A stretch of 64,000 nt of DNA from Chryseobacterium panacisoli (GCF_008274625.1 NZ_VTRU01000005.1:286582-350581), one strand, 5' to 3'. Positions 16,984-26,476 are shown, counted from the first letter of the stretch. Notes: generated by a model not told the origin, from the sequence alone. Translations and numbers: made by a program.

Positions 16984-17727
16984 TTACAGATATTCTGCGA
17001 TATCAATATCTCCTTTTACCACCCATTCACCATTTTCTATTTTTTCCTGAAGGACGATCATGTTTGCTCCTGTGTGCTGTTTCAATTTCACCTGAATCAT
17101 TTTAGATCCGGAATAAGGCTCTGTAGTTCCCGGTTTGTACAATTCCAGATATACCGGAGCTGTAGAGCTGAAAAAACTGTAAATTTTTACTGCGGTAAAA
17201 TTGTCTTTCCCAATGTTGTCAAATTCTGCCAGCACTACTCCATTTTCTCTTTTCAGAACGCCTTTCACATCTTTCAGTATAGTTCCTGAAAATTCGCCAA
17301 GATTAGAAAAAATAAATTCAAACCCAACTTTTCCAAGATTAACCTGAGGCTTTACGGCATAAGTCTGCAGATAAATCCCCGGAAGATTGAAAAAGTATAA
17401 GTTTTTAAAATCATTTATATTGTCATAGGTAATATTGTATTTTGCAATTTCGGTTCCCGTTTCATTATTATATACGGACAGTTTATTGTTTTCTCCCTGA
17501 TCCAGAACAAACTGAAGCTGGGTTTCTATTTTATTGGTATAGGATGTTTTTCCTTCAATGGATACAGGCGCTCCATTGAGCCTCAGCTGAAGGACATCAG
17601 GCTTGGAAAATCCTTTGATATTAACCTCTCCGGGTTTCTGTACTTTATCATACAGCTCCATCGTGTTGCTGTCTGTGCATGATAACAGTACAGTAAATAA
17701 TAGTAGTAATGCAAAGATTCTGTTCAT
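16984..17727 (-). CDS. Hypothetical lipoprotein, operon partner of the S41 peptidase
   Basis: 247 residues. The signal peptide MNRIFALLLLFTVLLSC ends in a lipobox (LLSC). The rest is rich in beta-strand, with a small N-terminal segment 'VNIKGFSKPDVLQLRLNGAPVSIEG' resembling DUF4397-like or Ig-like sheets; I do not recognise the family. It is translated just ahead of the S41 protease gene (gap of a few bases), which makes a protease-substrate or protease-adaptor pair likely. It has its own promoter region, since a strong terminator separates it from the gene upstream. Confidence 0.65.
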   Translation of the reverse strand: MNRIFALLLLFTVLLSCTDSNTMELYDKVQKPGEVNIKGFSKPDVLQLRLNGAPVSIEGKTSYTNKIETQLQFVLDQGENNKLSVYNNETGTEIAKYNITYDNINDFKNLYFFNLPGIYLQTYAVKPQVNLGKVGFEFIFSNLGEFSGTILKDVKGVLKRENGVVLAEFDNIGKDNFTAVKIYSFFSSTAPVYLELYKPGTTEPYSGSKMIQVKLKQHTGANMIVLQEKIENGEWVVKGDIDIAEYL

Positions 17728-17754
17728 CTTTCTTCAATTATTTCATTGTAAAAC

Positions 17755-17791
17755 TTAAAAAATATTGCCCTGCCCGAGAGCAGGGCAATAT
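17755..17791 (-). terminator. Strong terminator after the T9SS adhesin-like gene
   Basis: Perfect 12-base-pair stem ATATTGCCCTGC (17762-17773) / GCAGGGCAATAT (17780-17791), six-base loop; the minus-strand reading continues into ATTTTTTAAG. Confidence 0.9.
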
Positions 17792-17905
17792 ATAATTATA
17801 AAAAAACTAGTTGGATATGTTCTGGATAGCCTTTTATCATACTATCCATTATCTTATATTAAAAATTCATGGTATTTCTGGAATCAGTTTCTAAAGGTAG
17901 AAGAG

Positions 17906-18829
17906 CTATTTTTCAATAAACTTCAACCTTTCCGTAGTCTTTCCGTCTGTGATTTCTGCGATATAAACTCCAGATGTAAGCCCTGCGGTATTGATGGCTT
18001 TGGAATACTGAGCGGTAAGTACTTTTTGTCCTGCTGCGTTGTAAATGGTTACCACCGTCATATTTTCTTTCAATGCCGGATTAAGTTGCAGCTGTAAAGA
18101 TTCTTTTACCGGATTTTCTGTTATTTGTGTTATAATTTTGTTTCTTTTTACATCCTTAGTTCCCAAAAATGAAGTAGCGTAGATTCCCATCTCATCAATA
18201 TTGATGTTCTGAACATTATTTCCGCTTGTTTTTCTGTTTGACCACATTCCGATATAGATTTTCTTTCCTGCAAAAGCAGAAAGATCTACAAGGGATTCTA
18301 CAAACTGGGTAAGATCAGCCGGAAAGGGATTGGCTGAGTCACCTACCTGTATTTTATAAATACTCTGAACATCATTTCCATTTGCATCTACCGTCATTGC
18401 CTGGAAGTCTGATAATGTAGGAACTTCTTTCTGTGGTGTGCTTACATAGATAAAAAGTTCTCTGGCAACAATAGTATGAGTAGATCTCTGTCTCCCGATA
18501 TAGGCTGCCAGAGTAACAGTTCCTGCAGTATTTGTAAGATCAATCTGAGGAGAAATAATCCAGTCATTTTCTGCCCCAAATCCTGTAACACTTCCACTTG
18601 GAACCAAACTGATGGAATGACGAAGAACGCCGGCAGTTCCATATGCTAAAGATGTTCCGTTGTGGTAGATATTCTGTCCCTGTACCCATCCGTTGCTATT
18701 GTTGTTCAAATCGTGAAAAGTCCATCCCTGAAGGTCAGCAGGAGTATCAAAAGAATTTCCCCATACCAGAGACTGTGCGGCAGCCAAATGAGATAAAAAC
18801 AGGACAGATGATAAAATTATTTTTTTCAT
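17906..18829 (-). CDS. Secreted choice-of-anchor-J/cleaved-adhesin domain protein with T9SS type A sorting domain
   Basis: 307 residues. Signal peptide (MKKIILSSVLFLSHLAAAQ), then a jelly-roll domain with 'FDTPADLQGWTFHDLNNNSNGW' and 'ENDWIISPQIDLTNTAGTVTL', the hallmark of choice-of-anchor J. The last 70 residues ('NPVKESLQLQLNP... TIYNAAGQKVL... SGVYIAEITDG') form a type A T9SS sorting domain, so the protein should be exported through the gliding/T9SS machinery to the surface or medium. It may bind carbohydrates or protein; no enzyme motif is seen. Terminators lie on both sides, so it is transcribed alone. Confidence 0.85.
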   Translation of the reverse strand: MKKIILSSVLFLSHLAAAQSLVWGNSFDTPADLQGWTFHDLNNNSNGWVQGQNIYHNGTSLAYGTAGVLRHSISLVPSGSVTGFGAENDWIISPQIDLTNTAGTVTLAAYIGRQRSTHTIVARELFIYVSTPQKEVPTLSDFQAMTVDANGNDVQSIYKIQVGDSANPFPADLTQFVESLVDLSAFAGKKIYIGMWSNRKTSGNNVQNINIDEMGIYATSFLGTKDVKRNKIITQITENPVKESLQLQLNPALKENMTVVTIYNAAGQKVLTAQYSKAINTAGLTSGVYIAEITDGKTTERLKFIEK

Positions 18830-18851
18830 AATGCTGATTATTAAGGTTTTT

Positions 18852-18890
18852 GAATTAAAAGCAAGGAATCAGCATGTGCTGTTCCCTGCT
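18852..18890 (-). terminator. Terminator after the beta-helix lipoprotein gene
   Basis: Imperfect stem AGCAAGGAATCAGCA / TGCTGTTCCCTGCT (18860-18890) with a two-base loop; the minus strand continues into TTTTAATTC. Confidence 0.65.
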
Positions 18891-18906
18891 TTTTAAAAGT
18901 TTTTAT

Positions 18907-20199
18907 TTATTCTACAATGGAGAAATTGTATTTTGTCCAAAGTCCCTGGAAGTTTCCACAGTTTCTTGGAGATACATTCCAACCACCTTCGTTGAAGAAA
19001 GGCTGACTCATACCCCATAGAGATGCAGGAGTTCCAGTCAATAGGTTAGCTGCAGGGATTCCTGCTGTTCCTGTACCTGTAACTGAAGTAGTAAATCCGT
19101 GGATCTGGATTGTGTTGTATGCTGAAGCTGAAGAAAGTTCAGAACCTGTACCTTCTACTTTGATTCCCACAGGGTAACCTGTAACCACAGCGTTATTTAA
19201 CGTTAATCTTCCGTGTCTTCTGATATGGATTCCGTTTTCATACAAAGCCCCCTTCGCAGAGTTTTTAGAACCGATGATCGTAAGGTTGTTGATTACCGGG
19301 TGAGTCAACAATGATGTAGAAGAACCGTCTGCGTTGTTATCAAGCTCGATACCGTTAGAATCAGGGCTTGATCCGCTAAGACTGTGTGTAGAGTTGTAAT
19401 CTGCCAAAGCAAGAGCACAAGTAATAGTTCCTGTATATCCGTTATCAAAATCGAAGTTATCATCATCCGCAGCGAAAGAAACAAGGTTTGAAGCGTTTAC
19501 AGTACCACCGAAGAATTCAAAAGAGTCATCTTTTCCGAAAGATACCTGAATATGATCTAAAGTAGTTCCGTTTCCTACTCCTCCTAAAGTAAGACCGTTG
19601 ATTTCGTTTCCTGAGTTCGGAGCCAAAAGATCGAATCCTGCAAATTCAATACGTACATACTTCAATGTTCCTCCGTTGTGAGAAGCATTAGTACCCCCGT
19701 AATAGAAATCCGGACCAGATAATCCTTCAATTGTTTTTGTGAAAGGAGTGTTGGTAGGAGCATCTCCTAATACGATAACCCCTCCGAAATCACCAGGAGC
19801 AGCAGTTGTATCTTCATTTCCGTCTAGCAATTTGTAGCTTGTGAAGATGATTGGCTGTGCTTCAGTACCTGCTGCGTTGATTTTTCCTGTTTTAGCAATT
19901 ACCAAAACTCCTGTAGCAGTATTGCTTGTGTTTGGCTTAGCTTTAATGAATGTACCCGGCTGGATTGTTAGTGTAGCACCATTTTTTACGGTTACAACTC
20001 CGTCTAATTCAACTACACCGCTCCATGTAGTATTTGTAGTAATAGCACCACTTACGCTGGTTACCGGAAGAGCCGAAGCTGTAAGGTACTCAGCAGAAGT
20101 AGATTTCATTTCGAATGGAGATGATGAATCCGCCAGTTGATCGTTTTGACAAGCTGTAAGAGATAATGCTGCCACTGCAATTAGAGTTAGTCTTTTCAT
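18907..20199 (-). CDS. Surface lipoprotein with repeated beta-strand (beta-helix-like) fold
   Basis: 430 residues. The leader MKRLTLIAVAALSLTAC carries a lipobox. The body has short repeated units with G-N-D-rich turns ('NGLTLGGVGNGTTLDHIQVSFGKDDSFEFFGGTVNASNLV') as in right-handed beta-helix proteins. 'WSGVVELDGVVTVKNGATLTIQPGTFI' is a pattern found in many Bacteroidota proteins that accompany TonB receptors. It is downstream of the large STN-type receptor on the same strand, which suggests that the protein is the surface partner of that transporter, but the ligand is not evident. No enzymatic motif is seen. Confidence 0.7.
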   Translation of the reverse strand: MKRLTLIAVAALSLTACQNDQLADSSSPFEMKSTSAEYLTASALPVTSVSGAITTNTTWSGVVELDGVVTVKNGATLTIQPGTFIKAKPNTSNTATGVLVIAKTGKINAAGTEAQPIIFTSYKLLDGNEDTTAAPGDFGGVIVLGDAPTNTPFTKTIEGLSGPDFYYGGTNASHNGGTLKYVRIEFAGFDLLAPNSGNEINGLTLGGVGNGTTLDHIQVSFGKDDSFEFFGGTVNASNLVSFAADDDNFDFDNGYTGTITCALALADYNSTHSLSGSSPDSNGIELDNNADGSSTSLLTHPVINNLTIIGSKNSAKGALYENGIHIRRHGRLTLNNAVVTGYPVGIKVEGTGSELSSASAYNTIQIHGFTTSVTGTGTAGIPAANLLTGTPASLWGMSQPFFNEGGWNVSPRNCGNFQGLWTKYNFSIVE

Positions 20200-20509
20200 T
20201 GTTATAATTTTTAATAAATCCGGTCGTGTTATTTTATATACCAGATCAGTTTTTTAATATTCAGGAATATCTGCCTCACTATTCCTTCGATTTGGTTTTT
20301 AGAATTCATCCGTCACTGCAGGAGGAGCTGCATTGGGGAAGTTCCCATAGAAACCGTTAATACCTGGGAAAAGCCATTAACGTTCGGTTTTTTTCTGAAC
20401 CGGTACTGCTGTGCGCTTCATCAGTATTCTTCCAGTTTTTGATCAGGTTACCGAAACCTGTACGGTGCTATCCTGAGCTCTTTTTATATTTACATTTGGT
20501 GTCTTCTTT
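20200..20509 (-). pseudogene. Possible broken small gene between receptor and lipoprotein genes
   Basis: This 310-base gap has noticeably higher GC than other gaps and two adjoining minus-strand reading frames: one giving 'TGFGNLIKNWKNTDEAH' and ending at 20357, the next in another frame giving 'FPGINGFYGNFPN' to 20299. A single-base shift near 20370 would join them into one coding stretch. No start is clear. It also holds a small hairpin (CAGGTT-tcggt-AACCTG near 20448). I see no complete gene or riboswitch I can name. Confidence 0.3.
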
Positions 20510-23500
20510 TTAAAAAGTATAATTCACACTTAGACTGAACATTCTTCCGCTGTACGCCCGAAACATGATCTTATCAATATTTTTATCATACTTGTCTGTT
20601 GCTCCCGGAAGAAGATCCCATGCTTCTCTTTCCGTACCCACATTACTTCCTCCTCCATTTTTGGCAGCGAGATAAGAATTGAAATTGTTATAATATTCCT
20701 TTACCCTGTTGAAGAGGTTTCTTACATTAAATTTCACTTCAAAGTTTCTGTTACGAAGGAATTTATAAGAGATCTGGGCATCGGCTACAGCATAAGGACG
20801 CTGGATTTCCTCTCCTTTGTAAGCATATCCCACCGTGATGTACTGATCTCCTTTCGCGTTATACAAAAAACTCAGTCCCAGACGGCTTCCGTCATAGACC
20901 AATCCAAGGTTGTAGGCATAAGGAGTCTGTCCGTAAAGCGGTCGTTTCACTTCATAGGTTTCATCATTATCACCTGTTTTGTACAGGTCTTTAAAGGCCA
21001 CTACTTTTGTATGGTTATAGGTAAAGTTTCCGCTTATGAAAAGTTTTTCCAGAAAAGTTCCGTCTGCAATAAAGCCTAAACTTTTTCTCACCTCAGCTTC
21101 CACTCCTATCAGCTTTGCATTTTTTGAATTTCCATTGTATAAGAAAAGATTCCCTTCACTGGAAATATGCCCTTCACGCTCGATAGGTCTGTCTATATTT
21201 TTGTAATAGAGTCCTGCAGAAAATATTTCTCCCAGCCCCGGAAACCATTCAAATTTGAAATCATAATTATTAATGACTGAAGAACTCATTTCCGTATTGT
21301 AAATCAACCCATTGGCGATTGGATCAAAATAGGGAAGCCCTGTTCTTTCATTAAACTGAGGACGTATTACTGATTTATTATAAGCAAGTCTCAGATTGAT
21401 TTTATTAGTAGGACTGTATGTAAAATTCGCAGAAGGCATCCATTGCCATGGCTTATCCTCTATCGCAGTTCTCATGATGTATTTAGAATCTGAAGGGTCC
21501 AGCTGCTGAGAAATCATATTGTATTTAAAATATTCTGCGCGAAGTCCCCATACCAATCTTATCTTCTTCCAACGGTTATCAAACATAACATATACAGCAT
21601 GCTGATTGACTTCTCCTTCATATTTGTCATTTTTATAGAGTCCTCTGGTTTCCCAACCAATACCACCCGGAACATAATGGGAACCATCAAACCAGCCAGC
21701 AAGCGAACCATACATCGTCAAATAGTTCTTCTCGCTATTGGGAACGTCCCGGTTTTCATCAACACGAAGAAAAAACTTCTGCTGTTGGTTGGTATTGTTT
21801 TTTATAGCCCCTGCATATCCCGTTTTAATAGTATTTTTAAAACTTCCCGCATCCATATCCCATTTCACGGAAGCTCCATAGTTGTAGTCTGTTTCTCTGT
21901 TTTCAATATATCCTCTGTAGAAATCTGCTCCGGAATTATAAATTTTATGAAAAGCTAAAATCTCATTTCCAATGAAATCATACCGGGTAATATACTGTGT
22001 ATAATCTTTGGTATCGGAAGCTACTCCTGTACGGGCCCCAAACCAACTGATCTCTGTATTTCCTATTTTATGGCTTCCTTCCAGCTTATTTTGCAAAAGC
22101 GTCTGAAAAATCGGGTAATTGGTATTATCGGTATAAGGCCTGTCTAATGTTTTGATCTGAGCCGGATCATTATTGGGAATAACTCCGTTATAAAAATAAT
22201 TATAGGCTAATTCAGCGTTGGCAGCCATTCCGCTCCCGGTTGAATATTCATTCCACCCTGTAACTCTTGTCAAAGTATTATCAAAAATATGGGTATATGA
22301 ATTGCGGAATGAAATTCGGTTTTTTCCCAGCTGTAACCCGAAATTCAACATCCCTGCCAGCGTAGAATTATAATTATAGGAAGCTCCGCTGTTTTTGAAA
22401 TTATAAAACGGAATCTGTCCGTTTGCATCAGGCATTCCTGTGGTATCCAGCCAGTTTCCTCTTCCCGTATGGTCTATATCCAGTTTATTCTGTTCGTTTC
22501 TGATGACAAATGCTCCGGCAAATCCCCATTTGTTATTGTTCTTCAGAGCGTAAGTTCTTCCCAGGGCCAGCTGTATATTAGATCCCATGTCACCTCTGGT
22601 TTTGTAGGTGCTGAAATTATCATTGGTAAATTGTTTGGACTGCTCAAAAAATTTCGGATCCGTCCAGTTTACCGCTTCCAGTCCTTTGGGAAAATCCCTT
22701 GTCCCGTCGTCATATCCGAAATAATCATACTTTCCCCGCTTGCGTGTCAGAAATTCTTTAAATGCAGACTGATCGTTATAAGAAGTTCCCATTGTTACGG
22801 TTGTAAAATTTTCATTGGGAATATCTTTGGTTCTCACTTCTACATACCCTCCTGCAAAGCTGGCATTCATATCCGGTGTTGCAGACTTACTTACCACAAC
22901 ACTTTCCACCATTGCCGTAGGAATAATATCAAAGGAGAAATTCTGATTATAGGCTTCCGTACTTGGGAGATTAATTCCGTCCATGGCTGCCGTATTCCAC
23001 CGTTCCCCCATAGATCTTACGACAACATATTTATTATCGATAGTTGTAATTCCTGTTACTCTTTTCAGAGTTCCTCCCACATCGCTGTCCGGAGTTTTAG
23101 AAATCTGTTCTGCTGAAATACCATCACTCATCTGTGCCGCTTTTTTCTGTTGAGCAAGAAGCCCTGCCTGGGTATCAGCTTTACGCGCTGCCGTAATCAC
23201 AACTTCTTTAATATCTGTAATTTTATCGGAAGCTTTATTTAGAGCAAATGATACTGAGTTGGTTTCTTTATTGATGACGGATAATTTTTCAACTCTCAGC
23301 GTATTGTATTTTGAAGCTTTTATTGTAAGGTTATAGGTACCTGAGGGAAGATCTACCGTAAAATCTCCGTTATTATCTGTTATTACAGTTTTCTTGGCTA
23401 TAGTAATTTCAGCTCCGGTGATAGGATTTCCTACCTCATCCACTATTTTACCGGAAATACGTCCGTTTCCCAATACCGAGATGTTAGAATTTTCATATTT

Positions 23501-23797
23501 TATCGAAATAAGATCACCATGCAGACGATACACAACAGGAAGGCCATTGGTAATATCCTTCAGGCAGCTGTTAACAGATGTATTTTCACATTTCACTCCT
23601 TTTACCTTCAGCTCTTTAATATCTACCTTGGAATAAGCCAGTCTCATTCCCGTTTTTCCGGCAAATTCCTCCAAAACTTCAATCAACGGTCTGTTGGCAG
23701 GTACAGAAAATGTTACTTTCTGAACCAGCTCCTGTGCCTCTGCGGCTACAGTAAAAAATAAGGCTGCTATGGTAATCCCACATTTCAAACTTTTCAT
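20510..23797 (-). CDS. TonB-dependent receptor with STN signalling domain
   Basis: 1095 residues. Signal peptide ends near '...AAEAQ'. The next ~70 residues ('FSVPANRPLIEVLEEFAGKTGMRLAYSKVDI...') are a secretin/TonB short N-terminal (STN) domain that talks to FecR in the periplasm. A carboxypeptidase-regulatory-like domain follows (~110-190), then plug and barrel with 'NRVKEYYNNFNSYL' and C-terminal 'SLSVNYTF'. It is preceded at 49 bases by the FecR gene, which is divergent from the ECF sigma gene: this is a classic surface-signalling arrangement in which ligand binding releases the sigma factor. The ligand cannot be told; iron complexes or glycans are usual. Confidence 0.88.
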   Translation of the reverse strand: MKSLKCGITIAALFFTVAAEAQELVQKVTFSVPANRPLIEVLEEFAGKTGMRLAYSKVDIKELKVKGVKCENTSVNSCLKDITNGLPVVYRLHGDLISIKYENSNISVLGNGRISGKIVDEVGNPITGAEITIAKKTVITDNNGDFTVDLPSGTYNLTIKASKYNTLRVEKLSVINKETNSVSFALNKASDKITDIKEVVITAARKADTQAGLLAQQKKAAQMSDGISAEQISKTPDSDVGGTLKRVTGITTIDNKYVVVRSMGERWNTAAMDGINLPSTEAYNQNFSFDIIPTAMVESVVVSKSATPDMNASFAGGYVEVRTKDIPNENFTTVTMGTSYNDQSAFKEFLTRKRGKYDYFGYDDGTRDFPKGLEAVNWTDPKFFEQSKQFTNDNFSTYKTRGDMGSNIQLALGRTYALKNNNKWGFAGAFVIRNEQNKLDIDHTGRGNWLDTTGMPDANGQIPFYNFKNSGASYNYNSTLAGMLNFGLQLGKNRISFRNSYTHIFDNTLTRVTGWNEYSTGSGMAANAELAYNYFYNGVIPNNDPAQIKTLDRPYTDNTNYPIFQTLLQNKLEGSHKIGNTEISWFGARTGVASDTKDYTQYITRYDFIGNEILAFHKIYNSGADFYRGYIENRETDYNYGASVKWDMDAGSFKNTIKTGYAGAIKNNTNQQQKFFLRVDENRDVPNSEKNYLTMYGSLAGWFDGSHYVPGGIGWETRGLYKNDKYEGEVNQHAVYVMFDNRWKKIRLVWGLRAEYFKYNMISQQLDPSDSKYIMRTAIEDKPWQWMPSANFTYSPTNKINLRLAYNKSVIRPQFNERTGLPYFDPIANGLIYNTEMSSSVINNYDFKFEWFPGLGEIFSAGLYYKNIDRPIEREGHISSEGNLFLYNGNSKNAKLIGVEAEVRKSLGFIADGTFLEKLFISGNFTYNHTKVVAFKDLYKTGDNDETYEVKRPLYGQTPYAYNLGLVYDGSRLGLSFLYNAKGDQYITVGYAYKGEEIQRPYAVADAQISYKFLRNRNFEVKFNVRNLFNRVKEYYNNFNSYLAAKNGGGSNVGTEREAWDLLPGATDKYDKNIDKIMFRAYSGRMFSLSVNYTF

Positions 23798-23846
23798 ACT
23801 TAAAGTGTTCTCTTGATTATGATTATTTAATTTTTTGAGTTGTTTT

Positions 23847-24824
23847 CTATTTTTTCAGGATATAGGTGTTTTCTTTTTTCTGTACCTCCAATCCAAGGAT
23901 GAAGGCCAGCGATTCAATATTTTCTCCTACCGTTCCTCCGGTAAAATCTGCAGTGATCTTTTTACCTTCAGCATCTTTAGGATATGATATATTTGTACTA
24001 TAGCTGCTCTCAAGAACAGTTACAACCTCTTTTAAAGGAACATCGTTAAAGCTTAAAGACAGTAGTGCAGAAACTTTCTTTGCTGAACTTTTCACCGGAC
24101 GTATTGAAATAACCGCTGTAGTATGCGCAATCCCGAAATTTGTCCATTTCTGATTGGGTTTAAGGAAAGAAACCGGAACTCCCGGAGAAGATACAGCCAC
24201 CTTTCCTTCATAAAGATCAACCGCTTTCTTCTTTCCAGACTGGGAGATTTTAAATACAGTTCCCAAAACTTTAGTACTGAAACCATCAGCCCGTACTACA
24301 AAAGGATGTACTTTTGACTTGGCTACAGAGAAGATGGCATCTCCTTTTAAATCTACCACTCTGGTAGAAGCAGGAAATGATTTTTCAACGGTAAGTTCGG
24401 CGCCTGGCAAAAGAGTAACCACAGATCCGTCTTCAAGATGAACAATACGGTTTTCTGATTTTGCAAGATAAACATCAGGCTTAATGAACATTGTATATGT
24501 GAAAATACCTCCCAATGACAAAAGCAGAATAATAACCGCTGCTATTTTATACAGATGTGTTGTAAATCTTTTTACAGAATGTACAGCAATATTATCTGTT
24601 TTGGGGAAATAGTGTTCCAGTCCGGATAATACCCTTTCTCTGGATTCTTTTCTATGAACAGCATCCAGATCTTTTTCAGTCTGGATTCTCCATTTTGTTA
24701 AAAGTTCTTTTTCTTTTTCAGAAATTGAATCTTCAGAAACTTCCCGTTCCCAAAGTCTGAAAACAAAGGCTTCAATATTTTTATAGGGTAAACGTTTTTT
24801 CATAAAGTCTTTCATTGTATTCAC
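23847..24824 (-). CDS. FecR-family anti-sigma factor
   Basis: 325 residues. The N-terminal ~90 are cytosolic and basic/helical and should bind the sigma factor; one membrane segment follows (IAAVIILLLSLGGIF, ~93-112). The periplasmic FecR domain starts at 'VYLAKSENRIVHLEDGSVVTLLPGAEL' and includes 'VVDLKGDAIFSV'. The C-terminal ~70 residues ('SFNDVPLKEVVTVLESSYSTNISYP...') match DUF4974, the part that contacts the receptor STN domain. It is upstream of the TonB receptor gene and divergent from the sigma factor. Regulation is expected by inside signalling with proteolytic release; no separate protease gene is nearby. Confidence 0.88.
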   Translation of the reverse strand: MNTMKDFMKKRLPYKNIEAFVFRLWEREVSEDSISEKEKELLTKWRIQTEKDLDAVHRKESRERVLSGLEHYFPKTDNIAVHSVKRFTTHLYKIAAVIILLLSLGGIFTYTMFIKPDVYLAKSENRIVHLEDGSVVTLLPGAELTVEKSFPASTRVVDLKGDAIFSVAKSKVHPFVVRADGFSTKVLGTVFKISQSGKKKAVDLYEGKVAVSSPGVPVSFLKPNQKWTNFGIAHTTAVISIRPVKSSAKKVSALLSLSFNDVPLKEVVTVLESSYSTNISYPKDAEGKKITADFTGGTVGENIESLAFILGLEVQKKENTYILKK

Positions 24825-25027
24825 AGATACTTCTATCTATAAGACCGTGAAAATGAAAAACTTCCCCAGGGCATTCTTAACGTTATATTCACATTATGAG
24901 CAAATTGTTAATAATTTTCACCATTTTTCACATTTACTCAACATTAACCCGCTATTTTGACCTTGTTTTTCAGAAATATTTAATCTTACCATACCCAAAG
25001 TTCACAAAAAGTTAATTTTCCTTTAGG

Positions 25028-25035
25028 TAATTTTG
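25028..25035 (+). promoter_or_regulatory. Putative -7 box (TAATTTTG) of the ECF sigma gene
   Basis: Matches TAnnTTTG and lies 10 bases before the ATG at 25046, so the leader would be very short. The -33 part is not clear. Confidence 0.4.
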
Positions 25036-25045
25036 CATCAACAAT

Positions 25046-25672
25046 ATGAGCCCAACAGACTATACATTATTAAAGAAAATAAAATCAGGCGACCGCCCTG
25101 CATTTATGCTGCTGTATGACCGATACTGGGATAGTCTATATAGCTTTGTTTTTGTGCGGACCCGGGATAAAGAAATCGCTGAAGAAATCCTTCAGAACCT
25201 ATGGGTAAAGATTTTAGAGAATACGGATACAATACAAACCGACGATTCTGAAAGCGCAAAAGGCTATCTTCTCCGCCACCTTCATTACCGTATCCTTGAC
25301 TTTTATAACAGTTATAAAAAAGCTCCTCCCACGCTGAGTATTGACGAGTTTGACATCCCCAATGAGCTGGAGATTTCGGATACAGATTATTTTGAAATTC
25401 TTGAAGAAAATGAGATCAATACTTTATTATCGATGATTGATGAAGTGGTTGCCCAGCTCCCTTCAACGGAACAGCAGGTATATGATATGAGGATCCGGAA
25501 AAATATGTCCGTTAATGAAACTGCAGAAGCATTGGGAATAAGCAATAAGACGGTAAGTAATAAATTAAGCAAAGCTTTGGGGGAAATCCGTGAGCAACTG
25601 AGCCCTGAATACCAGTCGTCTAAAAAACTGGTCTCTATTCTTGTGCTGATGGAGATTTTGATGAGGTATTGA
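25046..25672 (+). CDS. ECF RNA polymerase sigma-70 factor (FecI-like)
   Basis: 208 residues. Sigma region 2 is seen in 'AFMLLYDRYWDSLYSFVFVRTRDKEIAEEILQNLWVKIL', and region 4 with its HTH in 'VYDMRIRKNMSVNETAEALGISNKTVSNKLSKALGEI'. The C-terminus carries ~25 extra residues ('KKLVSILVLMEILMRY') that are hydrophobic. It is divergent from the FecR gene with 221 bases between, matching the Bacteroidota pattern of a sigma factor regulated by FecR and an STN receptor. Likely targets are the FecR-receptor operon and the lipoprotein genes after it. A long tandem repeat array starts 21 bases beyond the stop codon. Confidence 0.9.
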   Translation: MSPTDYTLLKKIKSGDRPAFMLLYDRYWDSLYSFVFVRTRDKEIAEEILQNLWVKILENTDTIQTDDSESAKGYLLRHLHYRILDFYNSYKKAPPTLSIDEFDIPNELEISDTDYFEILEENEINTLLSMIDEVVAQLPSTEQQVYDMRIRKNMSVNETAEALGISNKTVSNKLSKALGEIREQLSPEYQSSKKLVSILVLMEILMRY

Positions 25673-25692
25673 GAGATGGGATTCGTGATTGC

Positions 25693-26476
25693 GTCAATAG
25701 TCAATTTGCTGCGCAGTCAATCGCCAGTTTTTACTCCACATATTACAATTCACAGCGAAGCGGATTCACTATTCACTATTCAAATCTTAATGTCAATAGT
25801 CAATTTGCTGCGCAGTCAATCGTCAATTTTTACATCACATATTAAAATTCACAGCGAAGCGGATTCACTATTCACTATTCACTATTCAAATCTTAATGTC
25901 AATAGTCAATTTGCTGCGCAGTCAATCGTGAATTTTACACTACATATTAAAATTCACAGCGAAGCGGATCCACTATTCACTATTCAAATCTTAATGTCAA
26001 TAGTCAATTTGCTGCGCAGTCAATCGTGAATTTTACACTACATATTAAAATTCACAGCGAAGCGGATCCACTATTCACTATTCAAATCTTAATGTCAATA
26101 GTCAATTTGCTGCGCAGTCAATCGTGAATTTTACACTACATATTAAAATTCACAGCGAAGCGGATTCACTATTCACTATTCAAATCTTAATATCAATCGT
26201 CAATTTGCTAAGCAGTCAATAGTTAATTTACACTACATATTAAAATTCACAGCGAAGCGGATTCACTATTCACTATTCAAATCTTAATGTCAATCGTCAA
26301 TTTGCTAAGCAGTCAATAGTTAATTTACACCACATATTAAAATTCACAGCGAAGCGGATTCACTATTCACTATTCAAATCTTAATGTCAATAGTCAATTT
26401 GCTGCGCAGTCAATCGTGAATTTTACACCACATATTAAAATTCACAGCGAAGCGGATTCACTATTCACTATTCACT
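25693..26476. repeat. Eight-unit ~98-bp tandem repeat array
   Basis: Units start near 25693, 25792, 25898, 25996, 26094, 26192, 26289 and 26386, with lengths 97-106. Each holds GTCAATAGTCAATTTGCTG-like sequence, CTGCGCAG (an 8-bp palindrome, lost in units 6-7), AAAATTCACAGCGAAGCGGA and two or three copies of ACTATTC. In units 3, 4, 5 and 8 perfect 10-base arms GTGAATTTTA / TAAAATTCAC with a 10-base loop can fold. Unit 3 differs from unit 2 by an extra 7-base ACTATTC. The last ACTATTC repeats supply the stop codon and final codons of the HAD gene. No spacer variety, so it is not a CRISPR. Confidence 0.95.

Noticed and set aside
20440..20500. Riboswitch (TPP or cobalamin type) before the lipoprotein gene
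   Set aside because: A CAGGTT/AACCTG hairpin and an 'AACCTGATC' word were seen, but the other required conserved boxes are absent.
25676..26029. A 117-residue open frame
   Set aside because: It is the translation of the tandem repeats; the same short peptide recurs in step with the DNA unit.
25693..26476. CRISPR array
   Set aside because: Whole 98-bp units repeat; there is no short repeat with unique spacers, and no cas gene is near.
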